Shown here: one piece after another, positions 44,660 to 54,160 of the stretch | Layout: each line of letters starts with the position of its first letter | Numbering within the stretch: the stretch's first letter is position 1 | Assembly: GCF_019083995.1 (NCBI RefSeq) | Contig: NZ_JAHRCU010000009.1 | Coordinates: 124,001 to 188,000, forward strand | DNA: 64,000 nucleotides | From: Roseococcus sp. SDR | GTDB taxonomy: Bacteria; Pseudomonadota; Alphaproteobacteria; Acetobacterales; Acetobacteraceae | Reading direction: 5' to 3' | Made by a program: the position numbers and the translations under genes | Notes under the pieces: generated by a model | The model's input: the letters and a program-made list of their open reading frames with translations, nothing else | What the model was told of the DNA's origin: nothing | The model's database searches: none

Positions 44660-45397
44660 ATGATCGAACAGACCCTCGACATCGCGACACCCGATGGCGC
44701 GATGGAGAGCTTCATCGTCCACCCCGAACGCCACGGACCGCACCCCGCCATCCTGATGCTGATGGACGCGCCCGGCATCCGCGAGGAGCTGCGCGACATG
44801 GCCCGCCGCCTGGCCAGCATCGGCTTCTACGTCGTACTCCCCAACCTCTATTACCGCGCGGGGCGCGACAGCGTCTTCGGCCCCGGCGTGCTGACCGTGG
44901 GCGACCCGGAGCGCGACCGCATGCGCGCCATCCGCACCAAGATGACCATCCCGCCCGTCATGTCTGACGTCGCGGGCATGCTCGCCTTCCTCGACACGCA
45001 AGCAGCGGTGAAGCCGGGCGCCGTCGGCACGCATGGCTATTGCATGAGCGGCCCCTATGCGCTGGCCGCCGCCGCGCGCTTCCCCGGCCGCATCGCCGCC
45101 GCCGCCTCGATCTACGGCACCTGGCTGGTGAGCGATGCCGAGGAAAGCCCGCACCTCACGCTCAGCCAGGGTCGCGCCGAACTCTACATCTGCTGCGCCG
45201 AGCATGATGAGCTCGCGCCGCTGCCCATGGTGGCCGAGCTCCAGGCCCTGTTCGACGCGTCAGGTGCGCGCGGCGAGTTGGAAATCCATCCCGGCGTGCA
45301 TCACGGCTTCGCCTTCCCGCAGCGCTGGTGCTTCGACAAGCCCGCCGCCGAACGCCATTGGGAACGGCTGATTTCGCTGTATCGTCGCAATCTATAG
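44660..45397 (+). CDS. Dienelactone hydrolase family protein
   Basis: 245-aa alpha/beta hydrolase. The nucleophile is C128 in the elbow GYCMSG, as in dienelactone hydrolase, with candidate acid D in EHDELAP and histidine in VHHGFAFP completing the triad. It cleaves lactone or ester bonds in aromatic or xenobiotic breakdown; the substrate is unknown. AGGCCCCC precedes the ATG. It ends 71 bp before the next binding-protein gene. Confidence 0.92.
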   Translation: MIEQTLDIATPDGAMESFIVHPERHGPHPAILMLMDAPGIREELRDMARRLASIGFYVVLPNLYYRAGRDSVFGPGVLTVGDPERDRMRAIRTKMTIPPVMSDVAGMLAFLDTQAAVKPGAVGTHGYCMSGPYALAAAARFPGRIAAAASIYGTWLVSDAEESPHLTLSQGRAELYICCAEHDELAPLPMVAELQALFDASGARGELEIHPGVHHGFAFPQRWCFDKPAAERHWERLISLYRRNL

Positions 45398-45435
45398 CTA
45401 AGAGGATGATTCACCGCTTCGGCGCTTGCGCCTCA

Positions 45436-45449
45436 GCGGATCATGCTCT
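45436..45449 (+). repeat. Dispersed 14-bp motif, copy 1
   Basis: GCGGATCATGCTCT occurs here, 20 bp before a Bug gene, and identically at 56536-56549 before the Rrf2 gene. A related inverted form (CTAGAGCAGGTTTCG) lies near 55193. The recurrence in intergenic leaders suggests a promoter-associated or REP-like sequence. Confidence 0.55.
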
Positions 45450-45468
45450 GAACGGGAGGAACGCAAGA

Positions 45469-46443
45469 ATGAACATCCGCATCCCGCGCCGCGCCGCGCT
45501 CATGCTGCCGCTCGCCACGCCTGCGCTGGCGCAGCCCAACTGGCCCGACCGGCCGGTCAACATGATCGTCCCCTTCCCACCGGGCGGCACGCCCGATATC
45601 GGCGCGCGGCTCATGGCGCCGAAGATGAGCGAATTCCTCGGCCAGCCCATCACCGTCGAGAACCGCGGCGGCGCGGGGGCCACCATCGGCACGCGCGCCG
45701 TGGTGCAGGCGCGGCCCGATGGGCACACGGTGCTGATGGGCTCCATCTCCTTCCTCACCTCGCCGCTCACCATGCGGCCCATGCCCTATGACCCGGTGGC
45801 GGATCTGCGCGTCATCAGCCTGGTTTCCACCTCGCCCTACATTCTCGTGGTGCGCGCCGACGCCCCGCCGCGCGACATCGCGGGCTTCCACGCCTGGACG
45901 CGCGCGAATGGCGCGCGGCTGAACTACGGCTCCGCCGGCATGGGCACGCCGCTACATCTGGGCGGCGAACTCTACAAGATGATGATGGGCGTGGAGCTGA
46001 CGCATGTCCCCTATCGCGGCAGCGGCCCCGCGCTGACGGCGCTGCTGGCGGGGGAGGTGAACATGGTCTTCGCCGATGTGCCGGGGGCGGCCGCCCATAT
46101 CCGCGCCGGCACGGTGCGCGCGCTGGCGGCGATGACCGAGACGCGCATCAGCCAATTCCCTGACGTGCCGACCATGGCCGAGAGCGACCCGCGCCTTCGC
46201 GGCTATGACGTCTATACCTGGGCCATGCTGGCGGCACCCAAGGCCACGCCGGACGGCCCCGTCGCCCGGCTGCATGAAGCCGCGATCCATGCCGCCCGCG
46301 CCGAGGATGTGGCGCGCCGCTTCGGCGAGCTCGGCTTCGACTATGTCGGCAGCACGCCCGCCGCCGGCGATGCCCGCCTGGCACGCGAGCGCGACAAATG
46401 GCGCGAGGTGATCGAGCGCGGGAACATCCGCGCCGAGGGCTGA
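45469..46443 (+). CDS. TTT (Bug/TctC) family solute-binding protein 5
   Basis: 324-aa periplasmic binding protein with a short signal peptide (RRAALMLPLATPALA-Q) and the pattern PNWPDRPVNMIVPFPPGGTPDIGAR, YGSAGMGTPLHLGGELY and HVPYRGSGPALT. GGGAGGA precedes the ATG at 45469. It is followed by a second Bug gene and a TauD-type dioxygenase on the same strand. The ligand is unknown. Confidence 0.92.
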   Translation: MNIRIPRRAALMLPLATPALAQPNWPDRPVNMIVPFPPGGTPDIGARLMAPKMSEFLGQPITVENRGGAGATIGTRAVVQARPDGHTVLMGSISFLTSPLTMRPMPYDPVADLRVISLVSTSPYILVVRADAPPRDIAGFHAWTRANGARLNYGSAGMGTPLHLGGELYKMMMGVELTHVPYRGSGPALTALLAGEVNMVFADVPGAAAHIRAGTVRALAAMTETRISQFPDVPTMAESDPRLRGYDVYTWAMLAAPKATPDGPVARLHEAAIHAARAEDVARRFGELGFDYVGSTPAAGDARLARERDKWREVIERGNIRAEG

Positions 46444-46513
46444 CCAGCACCTTCACCTTGACAGCGCCGGGCGCGCGGCGTGACGCTCCGCAAAATTCCC
46501 TGGGGAGGGAAAC

Positions 46514-47482
46514 ATGCGAAGCCATGCCCGCCGCGTCCTGGCCATCCTGCTCCCGCTCGCCCTCGCCACGCCGGCGATGGCGGCCTTCCCCGAACGCCCG
46601 CCGCGCATCGTCAGCGGCTTCGCCGCCGGCGGCGGCTCGGACACACTCTCCCGCCTCGTCGCCGAGGCCATCTCGCCTTTGCTCGGCCAGCGCGTCGCCG
46701 TCGAGAACCGCACCGGCGTGAATGGCGCGATCGGCGCTGAGCTCGTCGCCCGCAGCGCGCCCGATGGCTACACCGCCTTCCAATGCCCGATGAGCACGCT
46801 CTCCATCACGCCACAGCTGCAGGGCGCCAACCTGCCGCTCGATCCGGGGGCGGAGCTGCTGCCCGTCTCCAATGTCGCGCTCTCCTCCTACGCGCTGGTG
46901 GTGGCCTCCGGCAGCCGCTTCCAATCCGTCGCGCAGATCCTCGAGGAGGCGCGCCGTCGCCCGGGTGAAATCACCTTTGCCAGCCCCGGCCCCGGCTCCG
47001 CCCAGCATCTCGCGGGCGAGCTGATGAAGCGGCTGGGCCAGGTGAACATGCAGCACATCCCCTATCGCGGGGCGGCGCCGGCGGCGGTGGACATCATCGG
47101 CGGCCGCGTGGATTTCATGATCACCAATATCGGCGATGTGGCGGGCCAGGTGCGCGACGGCACCATGCGCTTCATCGCGCAAGGCGACCCCACGCGTGTG
47201 GCCGGCTACGAGAACCTGCCCCGCATCGCCGAAACGCTGCCCGGCTTCGAGGTGACGGGCTGGTTCGGCCTCTGCCTGCCGCGCGGCACGCCGGCCGATG
47301 TCGTTGCCCGCTGGGACGCTGCGGTGCGGGCCGCGATGGCGGATCCCGCGCTGCCGCGCCGCCTGACCGAGGCCGGCTTCACGCCGCTCTATGAACCGCC
47401 CGAGGCCTTCGCCAATCGCCTCGCGGCCGACCGCGCCAAATGGCGCGAGGTGATCCGCGCCGCCGATGTCCGCGCGCAATGA
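46514..47482 (+). CDS. TTT (Bug/TctC) family solute-binding protein 6
   Basis: 322-aa periplasmic binding protein with signal peptide (VLAILLPLALATPAMA-A) and hallmarks RPPRIVSGFAAGGGSDTLSR, FASPGPGSAQHLAGELM and HIPYRGAAPAAV. It is only moderately similar to its neighbour Bug 5, so this is not a recent duplication. GGGAGGGAAAC precedes the ATG. It ends 16 bp before the TauD-type dioxygenase, so a joint role in uptake and oxidation of one substrate is plausible. Confidence 0.92.
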   Translation: MRSHARRVLAILLPLALATPAMAAFPERPPRIVSGFAAGGGSDTLSRLVAEAISPLLGQRVAVENRTGVNGAIGAELVARSAPDGYTAFQCPMSTLSITPQLQGANLPLDPGAELLPVSNVALSSYALVVASGSRFQSVAQILEEARRRPGEITFASPGPGSAQHLAGELMKRLGQVNMQHIPYRGAAPAAVDIIGGRVDFMITNIGDVAGQVRDGTMRFIAQGDPTRVAGYENLPRIAETLPGFEVTGWFGLCLPRGTPADVVARWDAAVRAAMADPALPRRLTEAGFTPLYEPPEAFANRLAADRAKWREVIRAADVRAQ

Positions 47483-47498
47483 GACCGGAGACAACGCC

Positions 47499-48380
47499 AT
47501 GCTGACCGTCACCCCGCTCAAGCCCGAGTTCGGCGCCCGCATCGAAGGGGCCGATCTCCGCCGCCCGCTGACCGAGGAAGAATTCGCCGTGATGGACGCG
47601 GCCATCGCCCGCTACGGCGTGCTGGTCATTCCCGGGCAGGACATCGATGACGACCAGCAGATGGAATTCGCCGCGCGCTTCGGCCCCATCGAGCAGACGC
47701 GCGCCACGGTGGATGTGGAGAAGCAGCGCCTCAAGCATTTCGCGATGAACGACATCTCGAACCTGGATGAGAAGGGCGAAATCCTGGCCGCCGATGACCG
47801 GCGGCGCTTCTTCTCGCTGGGCAACCGGCTCTGGCATTCGGACAGCAGCTTCAAGGCGACGCCGGCCAAGCATTCCCTGCTGCATGCCCGCAGCATCCCG
47901 CCCGAGGGCGGGGAGACCGAGTTCGCCGATACGCGCGGCGCCTGGGAGGCGCTGCCCGCCGCCATGCAGGACCGCCTGCGGGACATGGTCTGCGACCATT
48001 CGCTGATCTATTCGCGCGCCATGCTGGGCTTCGCCGAATGGACCGAGGCCGAGCGCCGGCAATTCGCCCCCGTGCCGCAGCGCCTGGTGCGCCGCCACGC
48101 GGAATCCGGCCGCACCGCGCTCTTCCTCTCCTCGCATATCGGCCGCATCCACGGCATGCCGACGCCCGAGGCGCTGATGCTGATCCGCGACCTGCTGGAG
48201 CACGCGACGCAGCCGCGCTTCGTCTATTCCCACCGCTGGGCGGTGGGCGACCTCGTCATGTGGGACAATCGCTGCACGCTGCATCGCGGCCGCGCCTATG
48301 ACGACCAGCGCTACAAGCGCGACATGCGCCGCGTCACCCTCTCCGACGTGGCGCCGACGCTGGAGCAGCAGGCGGCCTGA
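47499..48380 (+). CDS. TauD/TfdA-family Fe(II)/2-oxoglutarate dioxygenase
   Basis: 293-aa non-haem iron oxygenase. The facial triad is H113 and D115 (LWHSDSS) plus H262 (TLHRGRAYD), with a downstream Arg (RYKRDMRR) for 2-oxoglutarate. TauD/TfdA members cleave taurine, 2,4-D-type ethers or other small acids by hydroxylation. The specific substrate is unknown; the two upstream Bug proteins suggest an imported carboxylate. Cytosolic. Confidence 0.92.
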   Translation: MLTVTPLKPEFGARIEGADLRRPLTEEEFAVMDAAIARYGVLVIPGQDIDDDQQMEFAARFGPIEQTRATVDVEKQRLKHFAMNDISNLDEKGEILAADDRRRFFSLGNRLWHSDSSFKATPAKHSLLHARSIPPEGGETEFADTRGAWEALPAAMQDRLRDMVCDHSLIYSRAMLGFAEWTEAERRQFAPVPQRLVRRHAESGRTALFLSSHIGRIHGMPTPEALMLIRDLLEHATQPRFVYSHRWAVGDLVMWDNRCTLHRGRAYDDQRYKRDMRRVTLSDVAPTLEQQAA

Positions 48381-48387
48381 AACCGAA

Positions 48388-49755
48388 TTAAATCGGCCCC
48401 GGCACCCGCGCCTCGGCCAGCGCCGCCGCCTGGCGCTGGGCCAGCTTCTCCTCGCTGTAATCGGCGATGAGCTCGTTGAACATGCGGTGCCAGTTGCGCT
48501 GCGCCTTGAGGCGGAAGAAGACGCTGCCCAGGCCGATCGCGGCACGATCCATCAGCGGGAATTCGCGCGGAATCTTCACGCCGCCCGTGCGCTTCAACCC
48601 CTCATGCACCGCCTGCGCGACCTTGCGGCCATGCGTCGGGTCTTCCGATTGCTGGATGAAGCGGACCTTGTCCTCCAGCAGCGGCTCATAGAGGAAGTCG
48701 GCCCAGGATTTCAGCACCAGCATCGTCTCGCGCGAGAGGTTGCGGAAACCCCAGGATTCGAAGGCGTAGTGCGCCTTGTCGTCATCGCCGTCACGCACCG
48801 CCTCATAGAGGGTGATGACGCCGGTGATGAAGCTCGGCGGGAAGATCCGCACCACGCCGAAATCGAGCAGGCTGATCCCGCCCGTCTCGTCATGCACGGC
48901 CGGTTGGCGCACCTGGTAATTGCCCAGATGCGGGTCGCCATGGATCACGCCATAGCGATAGACCGGCTTGTACCAGGCCTGGAACAGCGCCTCGGCATAG
49001 AGGTTGCGCTCCTCCAGCGAGGGCTCCTCATCCAACCGCTTGAGGATGGAGCCGCCCTTCAGCCAGGTCATGGTCAGCAGGCGGCGGGTGGTCAGGTTGT
49101 CGATCGGCGTGGGCACATGCACGCGCGGCTCATCGGCCAGGATCAGCCCATAGAGGCGCTGATGCGCGGCCTCGCGCGTGTAGTCCAGCTCCTCGCGCAG
49201 GCGCTCGGCGATCTCGGCATAGGCGTCCTCATTGTCGAGGGCGCTGTCCATCTTGCGATAGAGCTGCATGCCGAGCTTGAGCTGCTTGAGATCCGCCTCC
49301 ACGACGGAATTCATGTCCGGGTATTGCAGCTTGCAGGCGACCTCGGTGCCGTCCTTCAGCTTCGCGCGATGCACCTGGCCGAGCGAGGCGGCGGCCGCGG
49401 CCTCGCGCCCGAATTCGGCGAAGTTCGACTGCCATTGCGGGCCCAGCTCCGTGCCCATGCGGCGATTCACGAAGGCCCAGCCCATGGGCGGCGCGTTGGA
49501 TTGCAGCGTCGCCAACTCGCGCGCGTATTCCTCGGGCAGCGCGTCGGGGATGGTGGCGAGGAACTGCGCCACCTTCATCATCGGCCCCTTCAACCCGCCC
49601 AGGATCGCCTTGAGGTCCCCCGCATGCGCGTCCTTGTTGGTCTTGATGCCGAGGAAGCGCTCGCCCGCCACCCGCGCTGCGATGCCGGTGACGGCGCCCG
49701 AGGTGCGCGCCATGCGCTTCACCTCGCCGAAGAAGGAGCTTTCGCGATCGCTCAA
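48388..49755 (-). CDS. ABC1/AarF (UbiB)-family atypical kinase
   Basis: 455-aa member of the ABC1/ADCK/UbiB protein-kinase-like family, linked in other organisms to coenzyme Q biosynthesis. Family motifs are the KxGQ-equivalent MMKVAQFLAT, AAASLGQVHRAKLKDGTEVACKLQYP (A-rich loop and Lys), GVIHGDPHLGNY (catalytic loop) and LLDFGVVR (DFG). The start is taken as TTG at 49755: GGAGG stands 7 nt before it and it overlaps the pepF stop as TTGA. The first ATG would be at 49713 and would lose 14 residues. Confidence 0.88.
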   Translation of the reverse strand: MSDRESSFFGEVKRMARTSGAVTGIAARVAGERFLGIKTNKDAHAGDLKAILGGLKGPMMKVAQFLATIPDALPEEYARELATLQSNAPPMGWAFVNRRMGTELGPQWQSNFAEFGREAAAAASLGQVHRAKLKDGTEVACKLQYPDMNSVVEADLKQLKLGMQLYRKMDSALDNEDAYAEIAERLREELDYTREAAHQRLYGLILADEPRVHVPTPIDNLTTRRLLTMTWLKGGSILKRLDEEPSLEERNLYAEALFQAWYKPVYRYGVIHGDPHLGNYQVRQPAVHDETGGISLLDFGVVRIFPPSFITGVITLYEAVRDGDDDKAHYAFESWGFRNLSRETMLVLKSWADFLYEPLLEDKVRFIQQSEDPTHGRKVAQAVHEGLKRTGGVKIPREFPLMDRAAIGLGSVFFRLKAQRNWHRMFNELIADYSEEKLAQRQAAALAEARVPGPI

Positions 49756-51575
49756 GACGCGGCCTCCAGTTCGTCGATGAAGCCCGAGATGACGTCGAGC
49801 CCGCGCTTCCAGAAATCCGGCCGCGAGGCATCGAGGCCGAAGGGCGCCAGCAATTCCTTGTGCCGAAGCGTGCCGCCGGCCCGCAGCATGTCGAGATACT
49901 TCTTCTCGAAATCCGGCACGCTGCCATCGCGATACACGCCATAGAGCGCGTTCACCAGGCAATCCCCGAAGGCATAGGCATAGACGTAGAAGGGTGAGTG
50001 CACGAAATGCGGGATATAGGCCCAGTAGCAGCTGTAATCCGGCGTGAAGTCGAAGATCGGCCCCAGGCTTTCGGTCTGCACCTGCATCCAGATCTCGCCG
50101 ATGCGCTCGGCCGAGAGCTCGCCGTTGCGGCGCTCGTCATGCACCAGAGTCTCGAAGCGGTAGAAGGCGATCTGCCGCACCACCGTGTTCAGCATGTCCT
50201 CCACCTTGCCGGCCAGCAGCAGGCGGCGCTTGGCGGGGTCGGTCTCGGCATCCAGCAGCGCGCGGAAGGTCAGCATCTCGCCGAAGACGCTGGCGGTCTC
50301 GGCGAGCGTCAGCGGCGTGCTGGACATGAGGTAGCCCTGCTCGGCCGCCAGGCGTTGGTGGACGCCATGGCCCAGCTCATGCGCCAGCGTCATCACGTCT
50401 CGCGCCTTGCCGTGGTAGTTCAGCAGCAGATAGGGGTGGGCGCTCGGCACCGTCGGGTGCGCGAAGGCACCGCCCGACTTGCCGGGGCGGAGTGCGGCGT
50501 CGATCCAGGGCTTGTCGAAGAAGGGGGCCGCCAGCTTCTCCATCTCCGGGCTGAACCCGGCATAGGCGGCGCGCACCTGCTGCACCGCCTGCGGCCAGGG
50601 AATGGTGCTGTCCGCATCGCGCGGCAGCGGCGCATTGCGGTCCCAATGCATCAGCTTCTCGAGCCCCAGCCACTTGGCCTTCATCGTGTAGTAGCGGTGC
50701 GACAGGCGGGGGAAGCTTTCGCGCACGGCCGTCACCAACGCGTCCACCACCTCGTCTTCCACCATGTTCGCCCGGTTGCGGGAGGAGCCGGGGCGCGGGT
50801 GGTTGCGCCACTTGTCCATCACCTCCTTGTCCTTCACCAGCGTGTTGGTGATGAGGGAGAAGAGGCGGATGCGGCTGCCGAAGGCCTCGGAAACGCCCTT
50901 CGCCGCCGCGGCGCGCACCTCGCGATCGGCGTCGGAGAGCTTGTTCAGCGCGGCGCTGACCGAAAGTTCCTCCCCGCTGACATTGACCGTCATGTTCGCC
51001 ATGGTCTCGTCGAAGAGGCGGTTCCAGGCGGCGCGGCCCGTCACCTCCTTTTCGTGCAGCAGGCGCTCCATCTCGTCCGAGAGCTGGTGCGGCAGCCAGA
51101 CGCGCAAATCGCGCAGCCAGGGGCGGTAGCGGGCCAGGGCGGGGCTCGCCTTCAGCTTCTCCCCCAGCGCGGCTTCCGCGATGTGGTTCAGTTCCAGCGT
51201 GAAGAACACGAGATGGGAGGAGATGCCCGTCACGCGCTCCTGCATCGTCTGGTAGAAGCGGCCATTCTCGGCGTTCTGCGCATCGCCCGAGAAGAGCAGC
51301 TGGGCATAGCTCATCACCCGGCCCAGCACCTCCTCGATCGCCTCGTATTCGGCCAGCGCCGCCGCCAGGGCATCGCCTGAGAGCTGGGCCAGCTTGCCCG
51401 AGAGCCTCTCCTGGAAGGCGCGGGCCTGTTCCTCGGCCCGGGCGAGGTCGGCCGTCAGGGCCGCATCATCCGGCGCCCGGTAGAGATCGGAGAGATCCCA
51501 GGAGGGCAGGGTCTCGCCGCCGGAGGCGGCATCGAGGGGGGAGCGCAACATTTCAGGGGTGCGGCCTGGGATCAT
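49752..51575 (-). CDS. pepF: Oligoendopeptidase F (M3 family)
   Basis: 607-aa M3B zinc metallopeptidase that cleaves oligopeptides in the cytosol. The zinc site is HELGH near residues 396-400 (LAHELGHGVH), with a downstream ligand Glu in ETASVFGEMLTF. The C-terminus has the expected DFTPDYSCYWAYIPHFVHSPFYVYAYAFG. Several ATGs (51590, 51581, 51575) are possible; 51575 has AAGG at good distance. The frame stays open upstream to 53252, but that part is antisense to the acyl-CoA synthetase. Its stop overlaps the kinase start. Confidence 0.93.
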   Translation of the reverse strand: MIPGRTPEMLRSPLDAASGGETLPSWDLSDLYRAPDDAALTADLARAEEQARAFQERLSGKLAQLSGDALAAALAEYEAIEEVLGRVMSYAQLLFSGDAQNAENGRFYQTMQERVTGISSHLVFFTLELNHIAEAALGEKLKASPALARYRPWLRDLRVWLPHQLSDEMERLLHEKEVTGRAAWNRLFDETMANMTVNVSGEELSVSAALNKLSDADREVRAAAAKGVSEAFGSRIRLFSLITNTLVKDKEVMDKWRNHPRPGSSRNRANMVEDEVVDALVTAVRESFPRLSHRYYTMKAKWLGLEKLMHWDRNAPLPRDADSTIPWPQAVQQVRAAYAGFSPEMEKLAAPFFDKPWIDAALRPGKSGGAFAHPTVPSAHPYLLLNYHGKARDVMTLAHELGHGVHQRLAAEQGYLMSSTPLTLAETASVFGEMLTFRALLDAETDPAKRRLLLAGKVEDMLNTVVRQIAFYRFETLVHDERRNGELSAERIGEIWMQVQTESLGPIFDFTPDYSCYWAYIPHFVHSPFYVYAYAFGDCLVNALYGVYRDGSVPDFEKKYLDMLRAGGTLRHKELLAPFGLDASRPDFWKRGLDVISGFIDELEAAS

Positions 51576-51647
51576 TCGCATCCTTCTCATATATGCGGGT
51601 GAGCGCCGCGGCCAAGCGGCCCCACGTCCAAGTTCCGGAACCATCGC

Positions 51648-53363
51648 ATGCTGCACACCGTCGAACAGGCGACGAGCCTGCCCGGGCTGATCTTCACCCT
51701 GGCCGTCCAGGCGCCGGACAGGCCCATGCTGGGCTATTGGCGGGACGGCGCCTGGCGGAGCATGAGCCGGGGCGAATTCTGCCAGCAGGTCGCGAATTTC
51801 GCCGCCGGGCTGCGCGCCCAGGGCATCATGCCCGGCGACCGCGTGCTGCTGGTGAGCGAGAATCGCCCTGAATTCATGATCGCGGACAATGCCATCATGG
51901 CCATCGGCGCGGTGACGGTCCCCACCTACGTCACCAACACCACGGCCGACCACGCCCATGTCCTGCGCGACAGCGGCGCGCGCGTGGCCATCGTCTCCAC
52001 CCGCCAGCTCGCCGAGCGCGTCCTGGCCGCGGCCCCGCTGGACCTGCTGGTGGCGATGGAACCGCCGCCCCCCGCCCCCGCCGAGACCCGCACCCTGAGC
52101 TGGGCCGAGATGACCGCCACCGAGGGCGACCTCGCCATGCTGATCGCCGAGGTGGAGCACATCCCGGCCGGTCGGCTGGCCTGCCTGATCTATACCTCGG
52201 GCACCGGTGGCAACCCCAAGGGCGTCATGCTGCCCCACCGCGCCATGCTGACCAATTGCGCCGGCGCCAAGGGGCTGATCGACCAGATCGGCGTGCGCCA
52301 CGGCCGCTACCTCTCCTTCCTGCCGCTCTCGCACAGCTACGAGCACACGGTGGGCGGCTTCCTCATGCCCGCCTGCGGCTACCAGGTGATCTTCTCGCGC
52401 GGCGCGGACAAGCTGCTGGCCGATTTCGCCGAGCACCGCCCGCACCTCATCACCACCGTCCCCCGCCTGTTTGAAGTGATCCGCGAGCGCATCATGGGCG
52501 CGCTGGAAAAGGAGGGCGGGCTGCGCCTCAAGCTTTTCCAGCGCGCCCTGGCGCTGGGCCTGCGCAAGCTGGACGGCCCGCCGCTCGGCCTTTTCGAACG
52601 CCTCCAGGATGCGGTGCTGGACCGGCTGGTGCGCGAGAAGGTACGCGCCCGCTTCGGCGGTTCGCTGGAGGCGCTGGTCTCGGGCGGCGCGCGGCTGGAT
52701 CCCGAGCTTTCCGGCTTCTTCCTGGCGCTGGGCGTCACCATCATCCAGGGCTATGGCCAGAGCGAGGCCGGCCCCGTCATCAGCGTGAACCTCCCCTGGG
52801 ACAATGACCGCCGCAGCGTGGGCAAGCCGCTGCCCGGGGTGGAGGTGCGCCTCGCGGAGGACGGCGAGCTGCTGGTGAAGGGCGGCCTGGTCATGGATGG
52901 CTACTGGAACAACCCCGACGCCACCGCCCAGGCGCTGCGCATTCCCGAAGGCGAGCACGAGCCCTGGCTGCACACCGGCGATGTGGCGGAGCTGCGCGAC
53001 GGGCGCATCCACATCACCGACCGCAAGCGGGACTTCATCAAGCTGAAGGGCGGCGACATGGTCGCCCCCTCCAAGATCGAGGCCATGCTGGCCGGCGAGG
53101 CGGAGGTGGCCCAGGCCGTGGTAGCGGGTGAGGGGATGGCCGGCGTGGTGGCGCTGATCGTCCCCGCGGAGGGCCAGGCGGAGCGCGTGGGCGAGGCGGT
53201 GAAGCGCGTGAACGCCCGCCTCTCCAACATCGAGCGCATCCGCCGCTTCCACCCCCTGCCCGAGGCCTTCACGGTGGAGAACGGGCTGCTGACCCCCACC
53301 ATGAAGATCAAGCGCCGCCCCGTGCTGGAGCGCTACGCGGCGGAGGTCGAGGCGCTGGGCTGA
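51648..53363 (+). CDS. Long-chain acyl-CoA synthetase-like AMP-forming ligase
   Basis: 571-aa ANL-superfamily enzyme that adenylates a carboxylic acid and transfers it to CoA. The P-loop-like motif is YTSGTGGNPKGV (about 181-192); others are GYGQSEAGP, the hinge region DVAELRDGRIHITDRKRDFIKLKGGD and the C-terminal catalytic Lys in TPTMKIKRR. It resembles FadD15-like long-chain ligases. It is divergent from pepF, with 72 bp between. Confidence 0.93.
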   Translation: MLHTVEQATSLPGLIFTLAVQAPDRPMLGYWRDGAWRSMSRGEFCQQVANFAAGLRAQGIMPGDRVLLVSENRPEFMIADNAIMAIGAVTVPTYVTNTTADHAHVLRDSGARVAIVSTRQLAERVLAAAPLDLLVAMEPPPPAPAETRTLSWAEMTATEGDLAMLIAEVEHIPAGRLACLIYTSGTGGNPKGVMLPHRAMLTNCAGAKGLIDQIGVRHGRYLSFLPLSHSYEHTVGGFLMPACGYQVIFSRGADKLLADFAEHRPHLITTVPRLFEVIRERIMGALEKEGGLRLKLFQRALALGLRKLDGPPLGLFERLQDAVLDRLVREKVRARFGGSLEALVSGGARLDPELSGFFLALGVTIIQGYGQSEAGPVISVNLPWDNDRRSVGKPLPGVEVRLAEDGELLVKGGLVMDGYWNNPDATAQALRIPEGEHEPWLHTGDVAELRDGRIHITDRKRDFIKLKGGDMVAPSKIEAMLAGEAEVAQAVVAGEGMAGVVALIVPAEGQAERVGEAVKRVNARLSNIERIRRFHPLPEAFTVENGLLTPTMKIKRRPVLERYAAEVEALG

Positions 53364-53370
53364 GCGCGCC

Positions 53371-54141
53371 TCAGCGGAAGGGCTGCGTCAGCAGCGGCAG
53401 CACATGCTGCTCGCGGGCGGCGCGATAGCCCTTCACGCCCAGCACCAGCTCCCCGGCCCAACGCCCGCGCCAGGAGCCGAAGAGCCGGTCCCAGATGGAG
53501 AGGCAGAAGCCGTAATGGCTGTTCGTCTCCTCCTCCCGCTCCGAATGGTGGATGCGGTGCAGGTTGGGCGTCACGATCACCCAGCCCAGCGCCGCCTCCA
53601 GCCGCGGCGGGATGCGGATGGCGGCATGTTCGAAGAGGCTCGCCGCGTTCAGGATGATCTCGAAGGCCACCACGCCCTCGGGTGGCGCGCCGAGCGCGAT
53701 GGCGGCGGCGATCTTCACCCACATGGAGAGCCAGATCTCGATGGGATGGAAGCGCAGCCCGGTGCTGGCATCCATCTCGGGATCGGCATGGTGCACGCGG
53801 TGCAGCCGCCAGAGCACCGGCACCACATGGAACACCCGGTGCTGCCAGTAGATCAGCAGGTCCAGCAGCACGATCGTCAGCGGGATCGCGAGCCAGGCGG
53901 GCGCCTCGAGCCAATTGAACAGGCCAACCCCCCGTGACTGCGCCCAGAGCGCCGCGCCGACCGCCGCCAGCGGCATCAGGAAGCGTACCGTCACGGCGCC
54001 CAGCGCCACCAGCCCGAAATTGGGCAACCAGCGCCGCCAGCCCAGCGGGCGCGGCACTTGCCAGGGGATCAGCCTTTCGGCGGCCAGCAGCAGGGCCAGC
54101 ACGCCGAGAAAGGCCGCGAGGCGGATCGTGGCTTCGCTCAT
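53371..54141 (-). CDS. Sterol desaturase/fatty acid hydroxylase family protein
   Basis: 256-aa membrane di-iron oxygenase. The His clusters are HRVFH and HRVHHAD (about residues 100-123) and HRIHHSE (about 195-201), following four hydrophobic helices. Members hydroxylate or desaturate fatty acyl, sterol or carotenoid chains; the substrate here is unknown. Convergent with the acyl-CoA ligase gene. Confidence 0.92.
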   Translation of the reverse strand: MSEATIRLAAFLGVLALLLAAERLIPWQVPRPLGWRRWLPNFGLVALGAVTVRFLMPLAAVGAALWAQSRGVGLFNWLEAPAWLAIPLTIVLLDLLIYWQHRVFHVVPVLWRLHRVHHADPEMDASTGLRFHPIEIWLSMWVKIAAAIALGAPPEGVVAFEIILNAASLFEHAAIRIPPRLEAALGWVIVTPNLHRIHHSEREEETNSHYGFCLSIWDRLFGSWRGRWAGELVLGVKGYRAAREQHVLPLLTQPFR

Positions 54142-54160
54142 GCCCCCAGGATATGGGACC

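Noticed and set aside
45469-47482. Recent duplication of adjacent Bug genes 5 and 6
   Set aside because: The two proteins share only family-level motifs; their signal peptides and most positions differ, so they are old paralogues.
49752-53252. An 1166-codon open frame on the minus strand
   Set aside because: Only the part below 51575 matches oligoendopeptidase F. The rest is antisense to the acyl-CoA synthetase and reflects high GC in the third codon position.
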